The position numbers and the translations under genes were made by a program. The notes beneath the pieces are model-generated. The model was not told where the DNA came from. It made no database searches and saw nothing but the letters and a program-made list of their open reading frames with translations. From contig VSPW01000019.1 of NCBI GenBank assembly GCA_009775535.1, positions 1 through 17,040 on the forward strand: a stretch of DNA of 17,040 nt, written 5' to 3'. The DNA comes from Muribaculaceae bacterium. Lineage in GTDB: Bacteria; Bacteroidota; Bacteroidia; Bacteroidales; Muribaculaceae. Positions within the stretch are counted from its first letter, which is position 1. Each line of letters begins with the position of its first letter. Shown here one piece after another: positions 1-7,727 of the stretch.

Positions 1-1441
1 CGGTGCCGTTTACGTATATGGCCTTGAGTCCATAGCCTTCTGCCGGAGTCGCTACTACGGTGAGTTCTGTGCCTGCTATAAATTCGCTTTCTGATGTTAT
101 TTCGGTCTCACCATTAAATACTTGTAGTGTGCCTTGTCCAGCTTCGGGTGTCTGTACTGTGACTGTAAATTTTTCGGCTTCAGCTATAGATGTGGGGTAT
201 ATTTGTACATCGTTGTTGTATACGCTGACGAAACCTGCAATTATAAGTCCATTACCTTCCTGCAACTCTATCTGGAAATTCTTATTGTAAAGAGCGATTG
301 TATTTCCTTCGCTGTCGGATATTGTAGCATTGTTGCCATTAAGATCGGAGATTGATACGTTGGAAAGCAATACATACTTGTTCTGGTCATCGACAGTGAT
401 ATCACCGATTGCCATGGTGGTAGGCATCACAGGCTCTGATACATCTTCTGTTGCGAGGAATGTCGTGTTGTCAACATTCATCTGGTGGTTGCCGTAGCGA
501 AGGTTGTATGTACCTGTGATTCCAGCCGGGATTACATCTCCGTTTTCGTATTTGTTTGTCTGTGTGCCATATGCTAGGAGAAAAGCTCCATTCTGATATA
601 TATATAGGAAAGGCCCATTTTGGTATACGGCGGTCACTGGAGACGTGATTGTGACGGGAGATTCATTTGCAAGATTGATGAATTCCGCTATTGATGATAC
701 AGTATTGAGGTTAAGTTTTGCTGTTGCTATGCGGCTTGCATCAGCGCCTTTATATGCGATAGCCTTTACGGTTGTTTCCTTTGTAATTGCAAAGGGTGCA
801 GAATATACTGTTGATTCGTTTGTAGGATCAGAATCGTCTGTGGTGTAATATATTGTTGCACCTTCTGTGCTACATTCTATATTCACCATATTGTTTTCCT
901 TCAGTTTGATGGAAGGTGTCTCTACTGATGGTATTTCGACTTCAGCTGTTGTGATTGTAAGTTTGTCGAAACAGAATTGGCCGGCGGAATTTGTTGCAGT
1001 GCCGAACTCGTTTTTTGCACCGACTGTAAATGTTATCTTGTCGATATTCCCGCTCCAGTCAATAGTAGCTGCACCTTTTGATTGGGTTGCAATTGTTCCT
1101 TCGTCAACAGCGATAGCTGCTGTCTGCTTTTTTCCCTGTGTTGAGAGTTTGAAACTGATGGCTGTTATGCTCTCACCGGAAGGTGCTGTGAGTATTAGGG
1201 TATTGTTGGCATAAAGACGGAGGTCTCCGGCTTTATTATATGCCGGTGCTGTCGCCCCTTTATCTTTTGATGGCTCAAATTTGAATCCGTTTGATTCAAA
1301 TGCTTCAATAGATTGAATAGTGGTGGTGCCAAAGGTCGTCGTTTTGTATGTAGTCCCTTTGATGGTGATTTCGTATTCCTTGGCATTTGCGAAAGGCAGG
1401 CATAGGAATACAGCGATTAATGAAAGTAAAAGTTTTTTCAT
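1..1441 (-). CDS. Secreted multidomain surface protein, partial (C-terminus beyond window)
   Basis: I translated this frame by hand from ATG at 1441 to the window edge: 480 codons with no stop, so the 3' end is missing. Residues 1-20 (MKKLLLSLIAVFLCLPFANA) form a clear signal peptide, so the product is exported. About 40-165 is a beta-rich segment of the kind common in Bacteroidota surface proteins. About 172-245 resembles the chitobiase-type/Fn3-associated fold (pattern ATIYYTTDDSDPT, then STVYSAPFAITKETTVKAIAY). About 248-422 looks like an OB-like segment (SIAEFINLANESPVTITSPV). From about 425 to the edge it resembles a divergent InlB B-repeat (VTVQTPEAGQGTL, then GTELTVVATPAEGYGLKAIYVNG). 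No catalytic domain is visible. A C-terminal T9SS sorting domain is plausible but lies outside the window. Domain names rest on recalled patterns, not a search. Function is unknown; adhesion, glycan binding or a carbohydrate-active enzyme scaffold are possibilities. Confidence 0.85.
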   Translation of the reverse strand, partial: MKKLLLSLIAVFLCLPFANAKEYEITIKGTTYKTTTFGTTTIQSIEAFESNGFKFEPSKDKGATAPAYNKAGDLRLYANNTLILTAPSGESITAISFKLSTQGKKQTAAIAVDEGTIATQSKGAATIDWSGNIDKITFTVGAKNEFGTATNSAGQFCFDKLTITTAEVEIPSVETPSIKLKENNMVNIECSTEGATIYYTTDDSDPTNESTVYSAPFAITKETTVKAIAYKGADASRIATAKLNLNTVSSIAEFINLANESPVTITSPVTAVYQNGPFLYIYQNGAFLLAYGTQTNKYENGDVIPAGITGTYNLRYGNHQMNVDNTTFLATEDVSEPVMPTTMAIGDITVDDQNKYVLLSNVSISDLNGNNATISDSEGNTIALYNKNFQIELQEGNGLIIAGFVSVYNNDVQIYPTSIAEAEKFTVTVQTPEAGQGTLQVFNGETEITSESEFIAGTELTVVATPAEGYGLKAIYVNGT

Positions 1442-1499
1442 AAGCCAATATTTTAGGTTAAAGTATCTCGTTGTGTTAAACGATGGTTTATTGATTTTG

Positions 1500-1507
1500 C
1501 AAAGATA
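1500..1507 (-). promoter_or_regulatory. Candidate -7 box (TATCTTTG) for the 1-1441 secreted protein
   Basis: On the minus strand, TATCTTTG matches the Bacteroidota -7 consensus TAnnTTTG exactly and lies about 58 nt upstream of the ATG at 1441. No good TTTG -33 element sits 19-21 bp further upstream, so only half of the promoter is supported. The rest of the 1442-1702 intergenic region is AT-rich, with no gene or strong hairpin. On the plus strand a weak TAATTTTA at 1651-1658 could serve the divergent beta-barrel gene, but the nearest TTTG is 23 bp away. Confidence 0.4.
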
Positions 1508-1702
1508 CGAATAAAGGGCCGTTTTATGAATAAAAGACCATTAAAAATGAGTATATTATTTGTTTTATGTGAAATGTCCGATATATCGCTTTTGTTTATC
1601 ATAATGAAGAATATCTGTTTGGGTTTGGCTGGTGTATTATGGATTTTTTGTAATTTTACGGCCATCTAGATTGAAAAGATATAATTCATTATATATACGG
1701 TT

Positions 1703-2371
1703 ATGAAAAAGTTGTTTTTATCGGCTATGGGCGCTATGATGTTGGCCACATCGGGTTTTGCACAGGATATTTTTGATGCTGGTGAGCAAGATCCATATTT
1801 GGGCGTGCGTGCTTCTTTGGATATTACCGGAGTGGCCGGAAATATCAGCAATATATATGATTTTAACAATGGCGCCGGTTTTTCTGTCGGTGCGGTGTAC
1901 AATATCACCTTATTCAAAAACCTGTATTTTGAGCCAGGGTTGAGCGTGTTTTACAATACGGCCGGATATGACGGGTTCATGTATGACAGCAATGATGAAT
2001 TTGGAGTCAAGGGCTCTATACGTAATTTCGGTTTCCGTATCCCCCTTGTGGCCGGATATCATTTTGATTTTACAGAGGACATGAAGGTTTCGGTGTTTAC
2101 CGGCCCTCAGATGAATATAGGTCTTGTAGGACGTAATGTTGGGGATATCGCTATCCGTAATAATATGGAGCATTATTCGGAATCCATTTATGGTGATGGT
2201 GTGCGCCGGTTTGATCTGCAATGGATGTTCGGGGCAGCCTTCCATTACCAGAAATACTATATATCTTTAAGCGGTGGTGTTGGCTTGACTAATCTTCTTG
2301 GTGGAAACGACTATAAGGGATTTACTGCCCGGCGCAATACATTCGCCATCACACTCGGCTATAATTTATGA
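1703..2371 (+). CDS. Outer-membrane beta-barrel protein (PorT/OMP_b-brl-like)
   Basis: 222 aa. Residues 1-20 are a typical signal peptide ending in SGFA before Gln21. The rest alternates aromatic and small residues in short amphipathic strands (for example YLGVRASLDITGVAG, LYFEPGLSVFYNTAGY, RIPLVAGYHFDF, YYISLSGGVGLTNL), with glycine/asparagine turns and a last strand AITLGYNL. This is the usual pattern of small 8- to 10-strand outer-membrane barrels in Bacteroidota. No plug, peptidase or OmpA-like peptidoglycan-binding domain follows, so it is a bare barrel. The start is fixed by the signal peptide and the lysine-rich MKK. It is divergent from the secreted protein on its left and convergent, 19 nt away, with the methyltransferase-like gene on its right. 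Function is unknown beyond an outer-membrane location. Confidence 0.82.
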   Translation: MKKLFLSAMGAMMLATSGFAQDIFDAGEQDPYLGVRASLDITGVAGNISNIYDFNNGAGFSVGAVYNITLFKNLYFEPGLSVFYNTAGYDGFMYDSNDEFGVKGSIRNFGFRIPLVAGYHFDFTEDMKVSVFTGPQMNIGLVGRNVGDIAIRNNMEHYSESIYGDGVRRFDLQWMFGAAFHYQKYYISLSGGVGLTNLLGGNDYKGFTARRNTFAITLGYNL

Positions 2372-2390
2372 TAATTATATAGCCTTTGCA

Positions 2391-3032
2391 TTACATCCAT
2401 ATGCGGAAATTTTGCCTTGGCAACCGCATATGGTTGATTATTATCCCGAAATTGGAGTCGTTATGGAATGTCATGCCTCTTTTCATTGAGAGCGAGGCAA
2501 GATTCCATAGCCTGAGTGTCTCGGCCTCGGTGATCCGTGGGAATATTATTATGCAGTCACCACTTCCAATGGCGGAAAGTATAATTTTATCAGCATCTTT
2601 CACCGGCTTGTTCACAATGATGAAATCATGGATTCTGCTGGTCTGGCTTATTTCTTTTATCCTGGCCTTATAGCGTTTTTCCAGGGCATCCGGATATTTG
2701 CCGTGAAGGACATTGACGGAAATATTTTCTGATACTTCGAGCAATGGGGCAGTCTCCTCGCCTGACAATGCGCCCATCAGCAGTACATCTGTCGGCTGAA
2801 ACCTGTTTACAATACGGAATAGTAGCCTTAGATGGCGTTCAGACATTAGATGCCTGAATCCGGCGCGCTTTAATGCTATGCGCTGGTTTCTGATTGCCGG
2901 ATATGCGTAATATTGGGCATTTTCCCTTATGGTACGCAGTATGAAATCAAAGGCGAACGGCGAATGAATGCCGAATCCCCGCATATGGCGCAGGCGGCTT
3001 AGTGCGTGTACTGTCTGTTTTAGTCTTTGCAT
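2391..3032 (-). CDS. Methyltransferase-like protein with degenerate SAM site
   Basis: 213 aa from ATG at 3032. An in-frame ATG at 3095 would add 21 residues, but relatives, as I recall them, begin about 15-20 residues before the family hallmark, here GFGIHSPFAFDFI at 19-31. That hallmark belongs to a Bacteroidota family of class I SAM-dependent methyltransferase-like proteins. The expected SAM loop (roughly LELGTxxGxST) reads DVLLMGALSGEETAPLL at 82-98, so the acidic residue and the glycine pattern are lost. The later strands (HDFIIVNKP at 135-143, DCIIIFPRI at 159-167) and the C-terminal FGIIIN followed by RQNFRI still match the fold. The start overlaps the end of the YfhO-family gene by 13 nt, so translation is probably coupled and the protein probably works with that gene product. 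It may be a non-catalytic relative. Enzymatic activity and substrate are unknown. Confidence 0.75.
   Translation of the reverse strand: MQRLKQTVHALSRLRHMRGFGIHSPFAFDFILRTIRENAQYYAYPAIRNQRIALKRAGFRHLMSERHLRLLFRIVNRFQPTDVLLMGALSGEETAPLLEVSENISVNVLHGKYPDALEKRYKARIKEISQTSRIHDFIIVNKPVKDADKIILSAIGSGDCIIIFPRITEAETLRLWNLASLSMKRGMTFHNDSNFGIIINHMRLPRQNFRIWM
2397..2433. terminator. Intragenic hairpin at convergent gene ends
   Basis: CCATATGCGG (2397-2406) and CCGCATATGG (2424-2433) are perfect 10-nt inverted repeats. Inside them TTGCC (2412-2416) and GGCAA (2419-2423) can also pair, leaving a 5-nt bulge on one side. The structure lies within the last codons of the methyltransferase-like gene, just past the end of the convergent barrel gene. 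On the plus strand it is followed by a moderately T-rich stretch. The intergenic gap is only 19 nt and holds no other hairpin, so this is the best terminator or 3'-end stabiliser candidate for the barrel transcript. Confidence 0.4.
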
Positions 3033-5650
3033 TTTACCCGGCGTGTGCTTATGGCTACTGCCGCGATTATCAACAGGTAGATTATTGTCACACATGCATA
3101 TGCCACGTGTCCTGTGGCATGCAATGAATCGGGGTCGAAGTGCATTGTTATCTCATGCTCACCCGCAGGTATCTGTAAAGCCCTTAAAACATAATTGACG
3201 CGGGCTAATTCTGCCGGATTCCCGTCTATGGTCGCTTTCCATCCCCAGGGGAAATATACTTCAGAGAATACGGCTGTTGCCGGTGTGGAATTTACTGCAT
3301 GGTATTCCAATCTGGCAGGTGAATAGGAAGTGAGATATATGGTGTCTCCCGGTGCGGGTACATATCCCGATTCATTCAATATACCGCGGAATTTGTTGTC
3401 TGCGACAGCTTCTGTTGCGGGGTCGAGTGTTGCCAGCGCTGACATTTCCTCATCGGCGTTATCCACGAACTCTATATGGCCAACAAACCAGGCATTGCCC
3501 AATGCATTTCCGTTGCGTTTGACTGTCAGGTATTGTTTGTCTTGTCCGTCACGTTCAATGTCGATGATATAGCGTGCATTTAGCATATCAAGAACCTTGT
3601 AGTCGGCACGCAGGGCATCGTAAGTCGGACGGCCTTCTACCGGGAAGGATTGCATTATTGAATCATCGCGGAGTTCCGGTATGTAGCCGTAATTCAATGC
3701 ATATCCCATACGGCGCTGTATCAGGTCTTCATATCTGGTAAGCTTTGCCGCATGGTATCCGCCAAGGCGTTTGTGTAGGTATGAGCGGTGTGCGCTTCCG
3801 AACCCCGGGATATCGATTATCCTGTAATGTAGTGTTGTATCAGCCAGGATTTGCCTGTCAATGGCATCCGGTTCAAATGGGTCTGATAATGTAAGCATCG
3901 TGTCGCAGAAGCTATCGTGAGATATATAGCGTTTGTCTACGGTGTACAGATCAAACAGGACAATTGCTGTCAATAATCCGGCGCAAATCGAACGCCTGTA
4001 TCCGTAATGCATGTAGGACCATATACACAGCATTCCCAGTGCCAGATAGACGAAGCTCCTTAATGAATCCGAACGAACCATTCCAAGTCGTAGCGATTCG
4101 ATAAGGTTGTAGTAATCAGGGTATTGTGATAATACTCCTGCTTCATCGGAGGTTATGGCATTGCCGAATATCCCAGGAGAGAGTATTCCGGCTGCGCATA
4201 TCAGCATTGGGATGCCGAAAGATATCAGTATCTTGTTGCGGTATTTGCCCCATTTATTCTTTTCATTGTCACTGAAAATTTCTTTTAGACCGAGGACGGC
4301 CAATAGAAGTATGGTGAATTCTGCGATGACAAGAATGCTTTCCACTGCACGGAATTTATTGTACATCGGGAAATTGTAGACCATGAACTGTGTCAAAGCT
4401 TCAAAATTACGTCCCCATGACAGTAGGATTGACAGTATGGTTACGGTAAGCAGAGCCCATTTCATTGGACCGCGTACAATAATGCACCCCAGAATAAACA
4501 GCGCACATATTACCGCGCCGACATATACAGGTCCGTTGGTGCTTTCTCCTTCATTGAAATATTGGGGGAACTGGCTTAACACCATCTGCTCTTGTCCACC
4601 GGCATACTTTTGTGCAGATGGCAGGCGGTCAAGTCCCATAAGTTTCATCTGTCCTTGTTCTGGACGTGCTGTCGCCCCGCCCTTGACGTTTGGTATAAGC
4701 AGGGAAAAGGTCTCAGATTTGCCGTAACTCCATCCTATTATTTCGCCATATGGCATGCCCCCGGTGGGTTTGGGGGCATCGGACGCCTGTATTTCCGGTA
4801 AGTTCTTTGGTGTCAGTTCTGATCCGTTCCTTTTTGTTTCCTTTGAATATTCATAGGTATTATATAGGCTTGGCAGGTTTGCCCCGATGGCCAGTAATCC
4901 TGCGGCGATACATACGCCTGTCGAGATGGCCCATTGCTTCAAATGCTTGCCGCGGATTGCCGTTATCAGATACGCTATGGCCATTGCCGCCATTACGAAT
5001 GAGAAGTAATACGACATCTGTGGGTGATTGGCGTTCAATTGTAGCATTGCAAACAATGCCATCATTGCGCCACCTCCAAGATAGTTGCGGCGGTATGCGA
5101 GAACAAGGCCTCCTATTGTGGGTGGGATGTATGTGAGGGCCAGGAATTTCCATATGTGCCCTGCCCCTATTATTATAATGTAGTAACTTGAAAAGCCCCA
5201 GGCCACAGCACCAAGCAATGCCAGCGGCCACCTCACCTTCATGGTGTACATAAGGATGAAGAATCCGGCCATCATCATGAACAATAGGTTGGAAGGTGCA
5301 GGCAATCCTAGTCCATATACACTGTCCAGCCATGAAAAAAGGCTGTTTGACGGATATGAGGGCGCTATCTGGAATGTGGGCATGCCGCCGAAAAGCGAGT
5401 TTGTCCATAAAGGCTTTTCTCCTGTAGCCTCATGGTATGCCTCTACTTCATGTCCGTTTGCAAGGCCTTGCTGCATGTCATGTTGACGCAGTGAGTTTCC
5501 TTCAAAATTGTCAGGTGCGAAGAATGCTATAGATATTATAGCCATTATGGCCACAGATACGAAAAATCCCCATACCTGAGGGCGCTTGAACCAGCATATG
5601 GCTTGTTGCCGCAACGGTATGGCGGCAACTGCTGATGAATCCTGTTCCAT
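3020..5650 (-). CDS. YfhO-family polytopic membrane protein
   Basis: 876 aa. The N-terminal two-thirds consists of repeated hydrophobic helices, the first at about 28-45 (VWGFFVSVAIMAIISIAF), with the Bacteroidota YfhO-family signature GGMPTFQI at 88-95 just after a lumenal-type loop containing RQHDMQQG. A large soluble segment follows, ending in a beta-rich region (YHAVNSTPATAVFSEVYFPWGW and after) before a last transmembrane helix near the C-terminus. YfhO-like proteins resemble GT-C-fold membrane glycosyltransferases. In Gram-positives YfhO takes part in glycosylating lipoteichoic acid; the role in Bacteroidota is not established. It follows manC and the TPR gene and overlaps the methyltransferase-like gene by 13 nt, suggesting envelope glycan modification. 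A -7 box in the end of the TPR gene may give it separate transcription. Family assignment is confident, function is inferred. Confidence 0.88.
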   Translation of the reverse strand: MEQDSSAVAAIPLRQQAICWFKRPQVWGFFVSVAIMAIISIAFFAPDNFEGNSLRQHDMQQGLANGHEVEAYHEATGEKPLWTNSLFGGMPTFQIAPSYPSNSLFSWLDSVYGLGLPAPSNLLFMMMAGFFILMYTMKVRWPLALLGAVAWGFSSYYIIIIGAGHIWKFLALTYIPPTIGGLVLAYRRNYLGGGAMMALFAMLQLNANHPQMSYYFSFVMAAMAIAYLITAIRGKHLKQWAISTGVCIAAGLLAIGANLPSLYNTYEYSKETKRNGSELTPKNLPEIQASDAPKPTGGMPYGEIIGWSYGKSETFSLLIPNVKGGATARPEQGQMKLMGLDRLPSAQKYAGGQEQMVLSQFPQYFNEGESTNGPVYVGAVICALFILGCIIVRGPMKWALLTVTILSILLSWGRNFEALTQFMVYNFPMYNKFRAVESILVIAEFTILLLAVLGLKEIFSDNEKNKWGKYRNKILISFGIPMLICAAGILSPGIFGNAITSDEAGVLSQYPDYYNLIESLRLGMVRSDSLRSFVYLALGMLCIWSYMHYGYRRSICAGLLTAIVLFDLYTVDKRYISHDSFCDTMLTLSDPFEPDAIDRQILADTTLHYRIIDIPGFGSAHRSYLHKRLGGYHAAKLTRYEDLIQRRMGYALNYGYIPELRDDSIMQSFPVEGRPTYDALRADYKVLDMLNARYIIDIERDGQDKQYLTVKRNGNALGNAWFVGHIEFVDNADEEMSALATLDPATEAVADNKFRGILNESGYVPAPGDTIYLTSYSPARLEYHAVNSTPATAVFSEVYFPWGWKATIDGNPAELARVNYVLRALQIPAGEHEITMHFDPDSLHATGHVAYACVTIIYLLIIAAVAISTRRVKCKD

Positions 5651-5672
5651 GTGAGTATTGTGTTTATGCCTG

Positions 5673-5704
5673 CAAAGCTACAAATTTTTAAGCAGTTGCG
5701 CAAC
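5673..5704 (-). promoter_or_regulatory. Candidate promoter for the YfhO-family gene
   Basis: On the minus strand GTTG (5704-5701), a 20-bp spacer and TAGCTTTG (5680-5673) fit the Bacteroidota TTTG-N19-21-TAnnTTTG pattern with one mismatch in the -33 box. The -7 box overlaps the stop codon of the TPR gene and lies about 22 nt before the ATG at 5650. It suggests the YfhO and methyltransferase-like genes can be transcribed apart from manC. Confidence 0.45.
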
Positions 5705-6427
5705 AAATGGAGTCGGCTTAAGCGTGTAGGCATGTTGCAGGCATGTCCTGGCCCGTGACATCTCTTTGCGGATAGTTTCAGGGTCGCTGCAATTCTGGCT
5801 TATGTCATATGAATAGTTGCCGATTGCCAGAAGGGCATCGTAATTGTCCGGGTCCAATTGGATTATACGGTTATATACTGCTGTAGCTGCGGAAATATCA
5901 TTATCTGCCATGTATCCTTTTGCAAGTAGCGAAAGATAGTTTATATCGTCCGGAAGTCCGTTGAGTATCAAGCTGCTATAATGTACCATCATGGCTCCAT
6001 TATGTCGGCTTGCATAATAGTCCAGCAGATACCTGTCAATGGCCCTTCCAAGCCAAGGGTACTCTTTTTTTGCGAGCAGCAGGAATTTTTCGTAGGCCTG
6101 TATATGCGCGCATCCTAGGCTGACTTTATGTACGCTTTCCATTATGGAATCAAACGGGATGGAATGGTGCATGGCCTGTTCCAGCAGTCGCATCTGGTCA
6201 AGTGTATCGGCGCGCAATGATGCGGATACTATGGCATGTCCATATGTTGATGAGACGATCGGCCGTTCGGCAAGCATCAGTTCGTACATCGCTGATGCGG
6301 ATGCCCATTCACCGTTACTGAAAAAGCGCTCGGCCTTCTTTCTGGTAAGGTCATATCCCGTTGCCGATGACTGTATCGCCACCAGTAACATTATTGACAG
6401 TATGCTGAACAAGCGTCCCATATACAT
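5678..6427 (-). CDS. Exported TPR-repeat protein
   Basis: 249 aa. The N-terminus MYMGRLFSILSIMLLVAIQSS is a signal peptide or N-terminal anchor with probable cleavage near residue 22, so the protein is periplasmic or membrane-attached. The rest is alpha-helical. The clearest TPR unit is about 165-205 (DINYLSLLAKGYMADNDISAATAVYNRIIQLDPDNYDALLAIGNY), and weaker repeats fall at about 30-60 (AERFFSNGEWASASAMYELML) and near the C-terminus (CLQHAYTLKPTP). A second ATG two codons in (6421) would serve equally well. It lies 60 nt after manC and 27 nt before the YfhO gene on the same strand, so it is probably cotranscribed. It may scaffold an envelope complex with the YfhO-family protein, but that is inference from position only. 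No catalytic motif is present. Confidence 0.8.
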   Translation of the reverse strand: MYMGRLFSILSIMLLVAIQSSATGYDLTRKKAERFFSNGEWASASAMYELMLAERPIVSSTYGHAIVSASLRADTLDQMRLLEQAMHHSIPFDSIMESVHKVSLGCAHIQAYEKFLLLAKKEYPWLGRAIDRYLLDYYASRHNGAMMVHYSSLILNGLPDDINYLSLLAKGYMADNDISAATAVYNRIIQLDPDNYDALLAIGNYSYDISQNCSDPETIRKEMSRARTCLQHAYTLKPTPFVAQLLKNL

Positions 6428-6487
6428 TAATAATAATATAAAACGCCGCCAGAAAGTTCGGGAGGAGCTTAATGTGCGGGGTATATT

Positions 6488-7573
6488 CTAAAGGTATTTG
6501 TCCCCAAAGTTAAGTTTGGAGTCGTTGACCATCTGCTTGATGCGCTGTTCTTCGCTCTTTGGGCAAACAAGCAGCACGTCCCCGGCATCAGCTATGATGT
6601 AATCATTAAGCCCGGATACGACCACCAGCTTTTCACCACGTATGGCGAAGATATTGCCGTTGGAGTTATATGATAGGACATTGCAGTTTTGGGTCACATT
6701 TGCATCTTTATTTTTGGGTGAATTGTCATATAGGGCGCTCCATGTGCCAAGGTCTGTCCATCCGAAAGAAACACATTCCACATATACGTTTGACGCATGT
6801 TCCATTACGGCAAAGTCTATGGAGATGTTCATGCATGACGGAAAGTTGCGTTCTATATATGCGGCTTCATCCTGTGTGCCGAAAATTTCGAGTCCGGCAT
6901 CAAAGATGGTTACTACATCTGGACAGTATTCGTGGAACGCATTGATGATTGCAGAGGTTTTCCACAGGAAAATCCCGGAATTCCAGAAAAATTCTCCTGT
7001 GTCTAGGAATACTTTTGCAAGTTCAAGATTCGGTTTTTCGGTAAATGTCTTTACTTTTAGTATTCCAGGTTCGCATTCAGCCCCTATCTGGATGTAGCCA
7101 TATCCGGTTTCCGGACGGGTGGGGTTTATCCCTAGTGTCAGCAAGGCATCGCGTGTCTCGACAAATTCAAGCCCACGTGTGATGCTTTTCTCGAATTCTT
7201 TTTCGTTTGTGATCAAATGGTCGCTGGGGGTGACTACCATGGATGCCTCTGGGTCAAGGGCAGCTATATGGTAGGCGGCCCATGCTATGCATGGTGCAGT
7301 ATTGCGGCGGGCCGGCTCTAACAATATCTGGCTGTCGGAAATATCAGGGAGCTGCTCCTTTACAAGGGGGGCATATATTGAATTGGTAAGTATCAGGATG
7401 TTTTCCTTGGGTACGACCGACAGTATGCGGTCATAACTCATTTGCAGCAATGTGCGTCCGGTGCCGAAAAAGTCAATAAATTGCTTAGGCAAGTCTGTAC
7501 GGCTATATGGCCAGAAGCGGCTGCCAATGCCGCCACACATTATGACACAATATCTATGTGATTTTTCGCTCAT
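6488..7573 (-). CDS. manC: Mannose-1-phosphate guanylyltransferase
   Basis: 361 aa cytosolic enzyme that converts mannose-1-phosphate and GTP to GDP-mannose, the donor for mannose and, through GDP-fucose, fucose in surface glycans. The nucleotidyltransferase signature is complete: GGIGSRFWPYSRTDLPK at 14-30, EPARRNTAP at 86-94, PSDH at 116-119, GYGYI at 157-161, FTEKP at 177-181 and FFWNSGIF at 196-202, with GWTDLGTWSAL further on. It stops at about 360 aa, so it lacks the C-terminal cupin phosphomannose isomerase domain found in the bifunctional enzymes. This short form is usual in Bacteroidota. It is the first gene of the manC-TPR-YfhO-methyltransferase-like run, behind its own probable promoter. 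The symbol manC is used for the activity; rfbM or gmp would be equivalent names. Confidence 0.94.
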   Translation of the reverse strand: MSEKSHRYCVIMCGGIGSRFWPYSRTDLPKQFIDFFGTGRTLLQMSYDRILSVVPKENILILTNSIYAPLVKEQLPDISDSQILLEPARRNTAPCIAWAAYHIAALDPEASMVVTPSDHLITNEKEFEKSITRGLEFVETRDALLTLGINPTRPETGYGYIQIGAECEPGILKVKTFTEKPNLELAKVFLDTGEFFWNSGIFLWKTSAIINAFHEYCPDVVTIFDAGLEIFGTQDEAAYIERNFPSCMNISIDFAVMEHASNVYVECVSFGWTDLGTWSALYDNSPKNKDANVTQNCNVLSYNSNGNIFAIRGEKLVVVSGLNDYIIADAGDVLLVCPKSEEQRIKQMVNDSKLNFGDKYL

Positions 7574-7636
7574 TTGTCGATACGGTTTTTATTTTTGTGG
7601 AGAGGGACGTTTTTTATCTATTAAGGAAAATTTTCG

Positions 7637-7667
7637 CTAATATAGCGGTTTTATGCCGAATGTCAAA
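7637..7667 (-). promoter_or_regulatory. Candidate promoter for the manC-led operon
   Basis: On the minus strand TTTG (7667-7664), exactly 19 bp, then TATATTAG (7644-7637) matches the Bacteroidota promoter pattern with one mismatch in the -7 box. It lies in the 154-bp gap between ruvB and manC and would give a leader of about 55-60 nt before the ATG at 7573. The gap contains no gene. Confidence 0.5.
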
Positions 7668-7727
7668 ATGACTTTGCGGAAAACGTCAAATTTTGATTCG
7701 TTTGTGGCCAAAAACAGTGAGGCAATA

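Noticed and set aside
1442..1702. Possible small RNA or small gene in the 261-bp divergent region
   Set aside because: I found no stable hairpin with a T tail and no small frame with protein-like composition; promoter functions explain the space.
3033..3095. Start of the methyltransferase-like protein at ATG 3095
   Set aside because: It would deepen the overlap with YfhO to 76 nt and add 21 polar residues not expected in the family; ATG 3032 is preferred.
4860..5408. 182-residue open frame on the same strand within the YfhO gene, and other long frames inside coding genes
   Set aside because: It lies wholly inside a well-supported gene, has no family resemblance and no start signals, and is a shadow of the YfhO frame.
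7636..7648. Short hairpin CGCTA-ATA-TAGCG in the ruvB-manC gap, a possible ruvB terminator
   Set aside because: The stem has only 5 bp, its T tail is weak, and the site coincides with the manC -7 box, which explains the sequence better.
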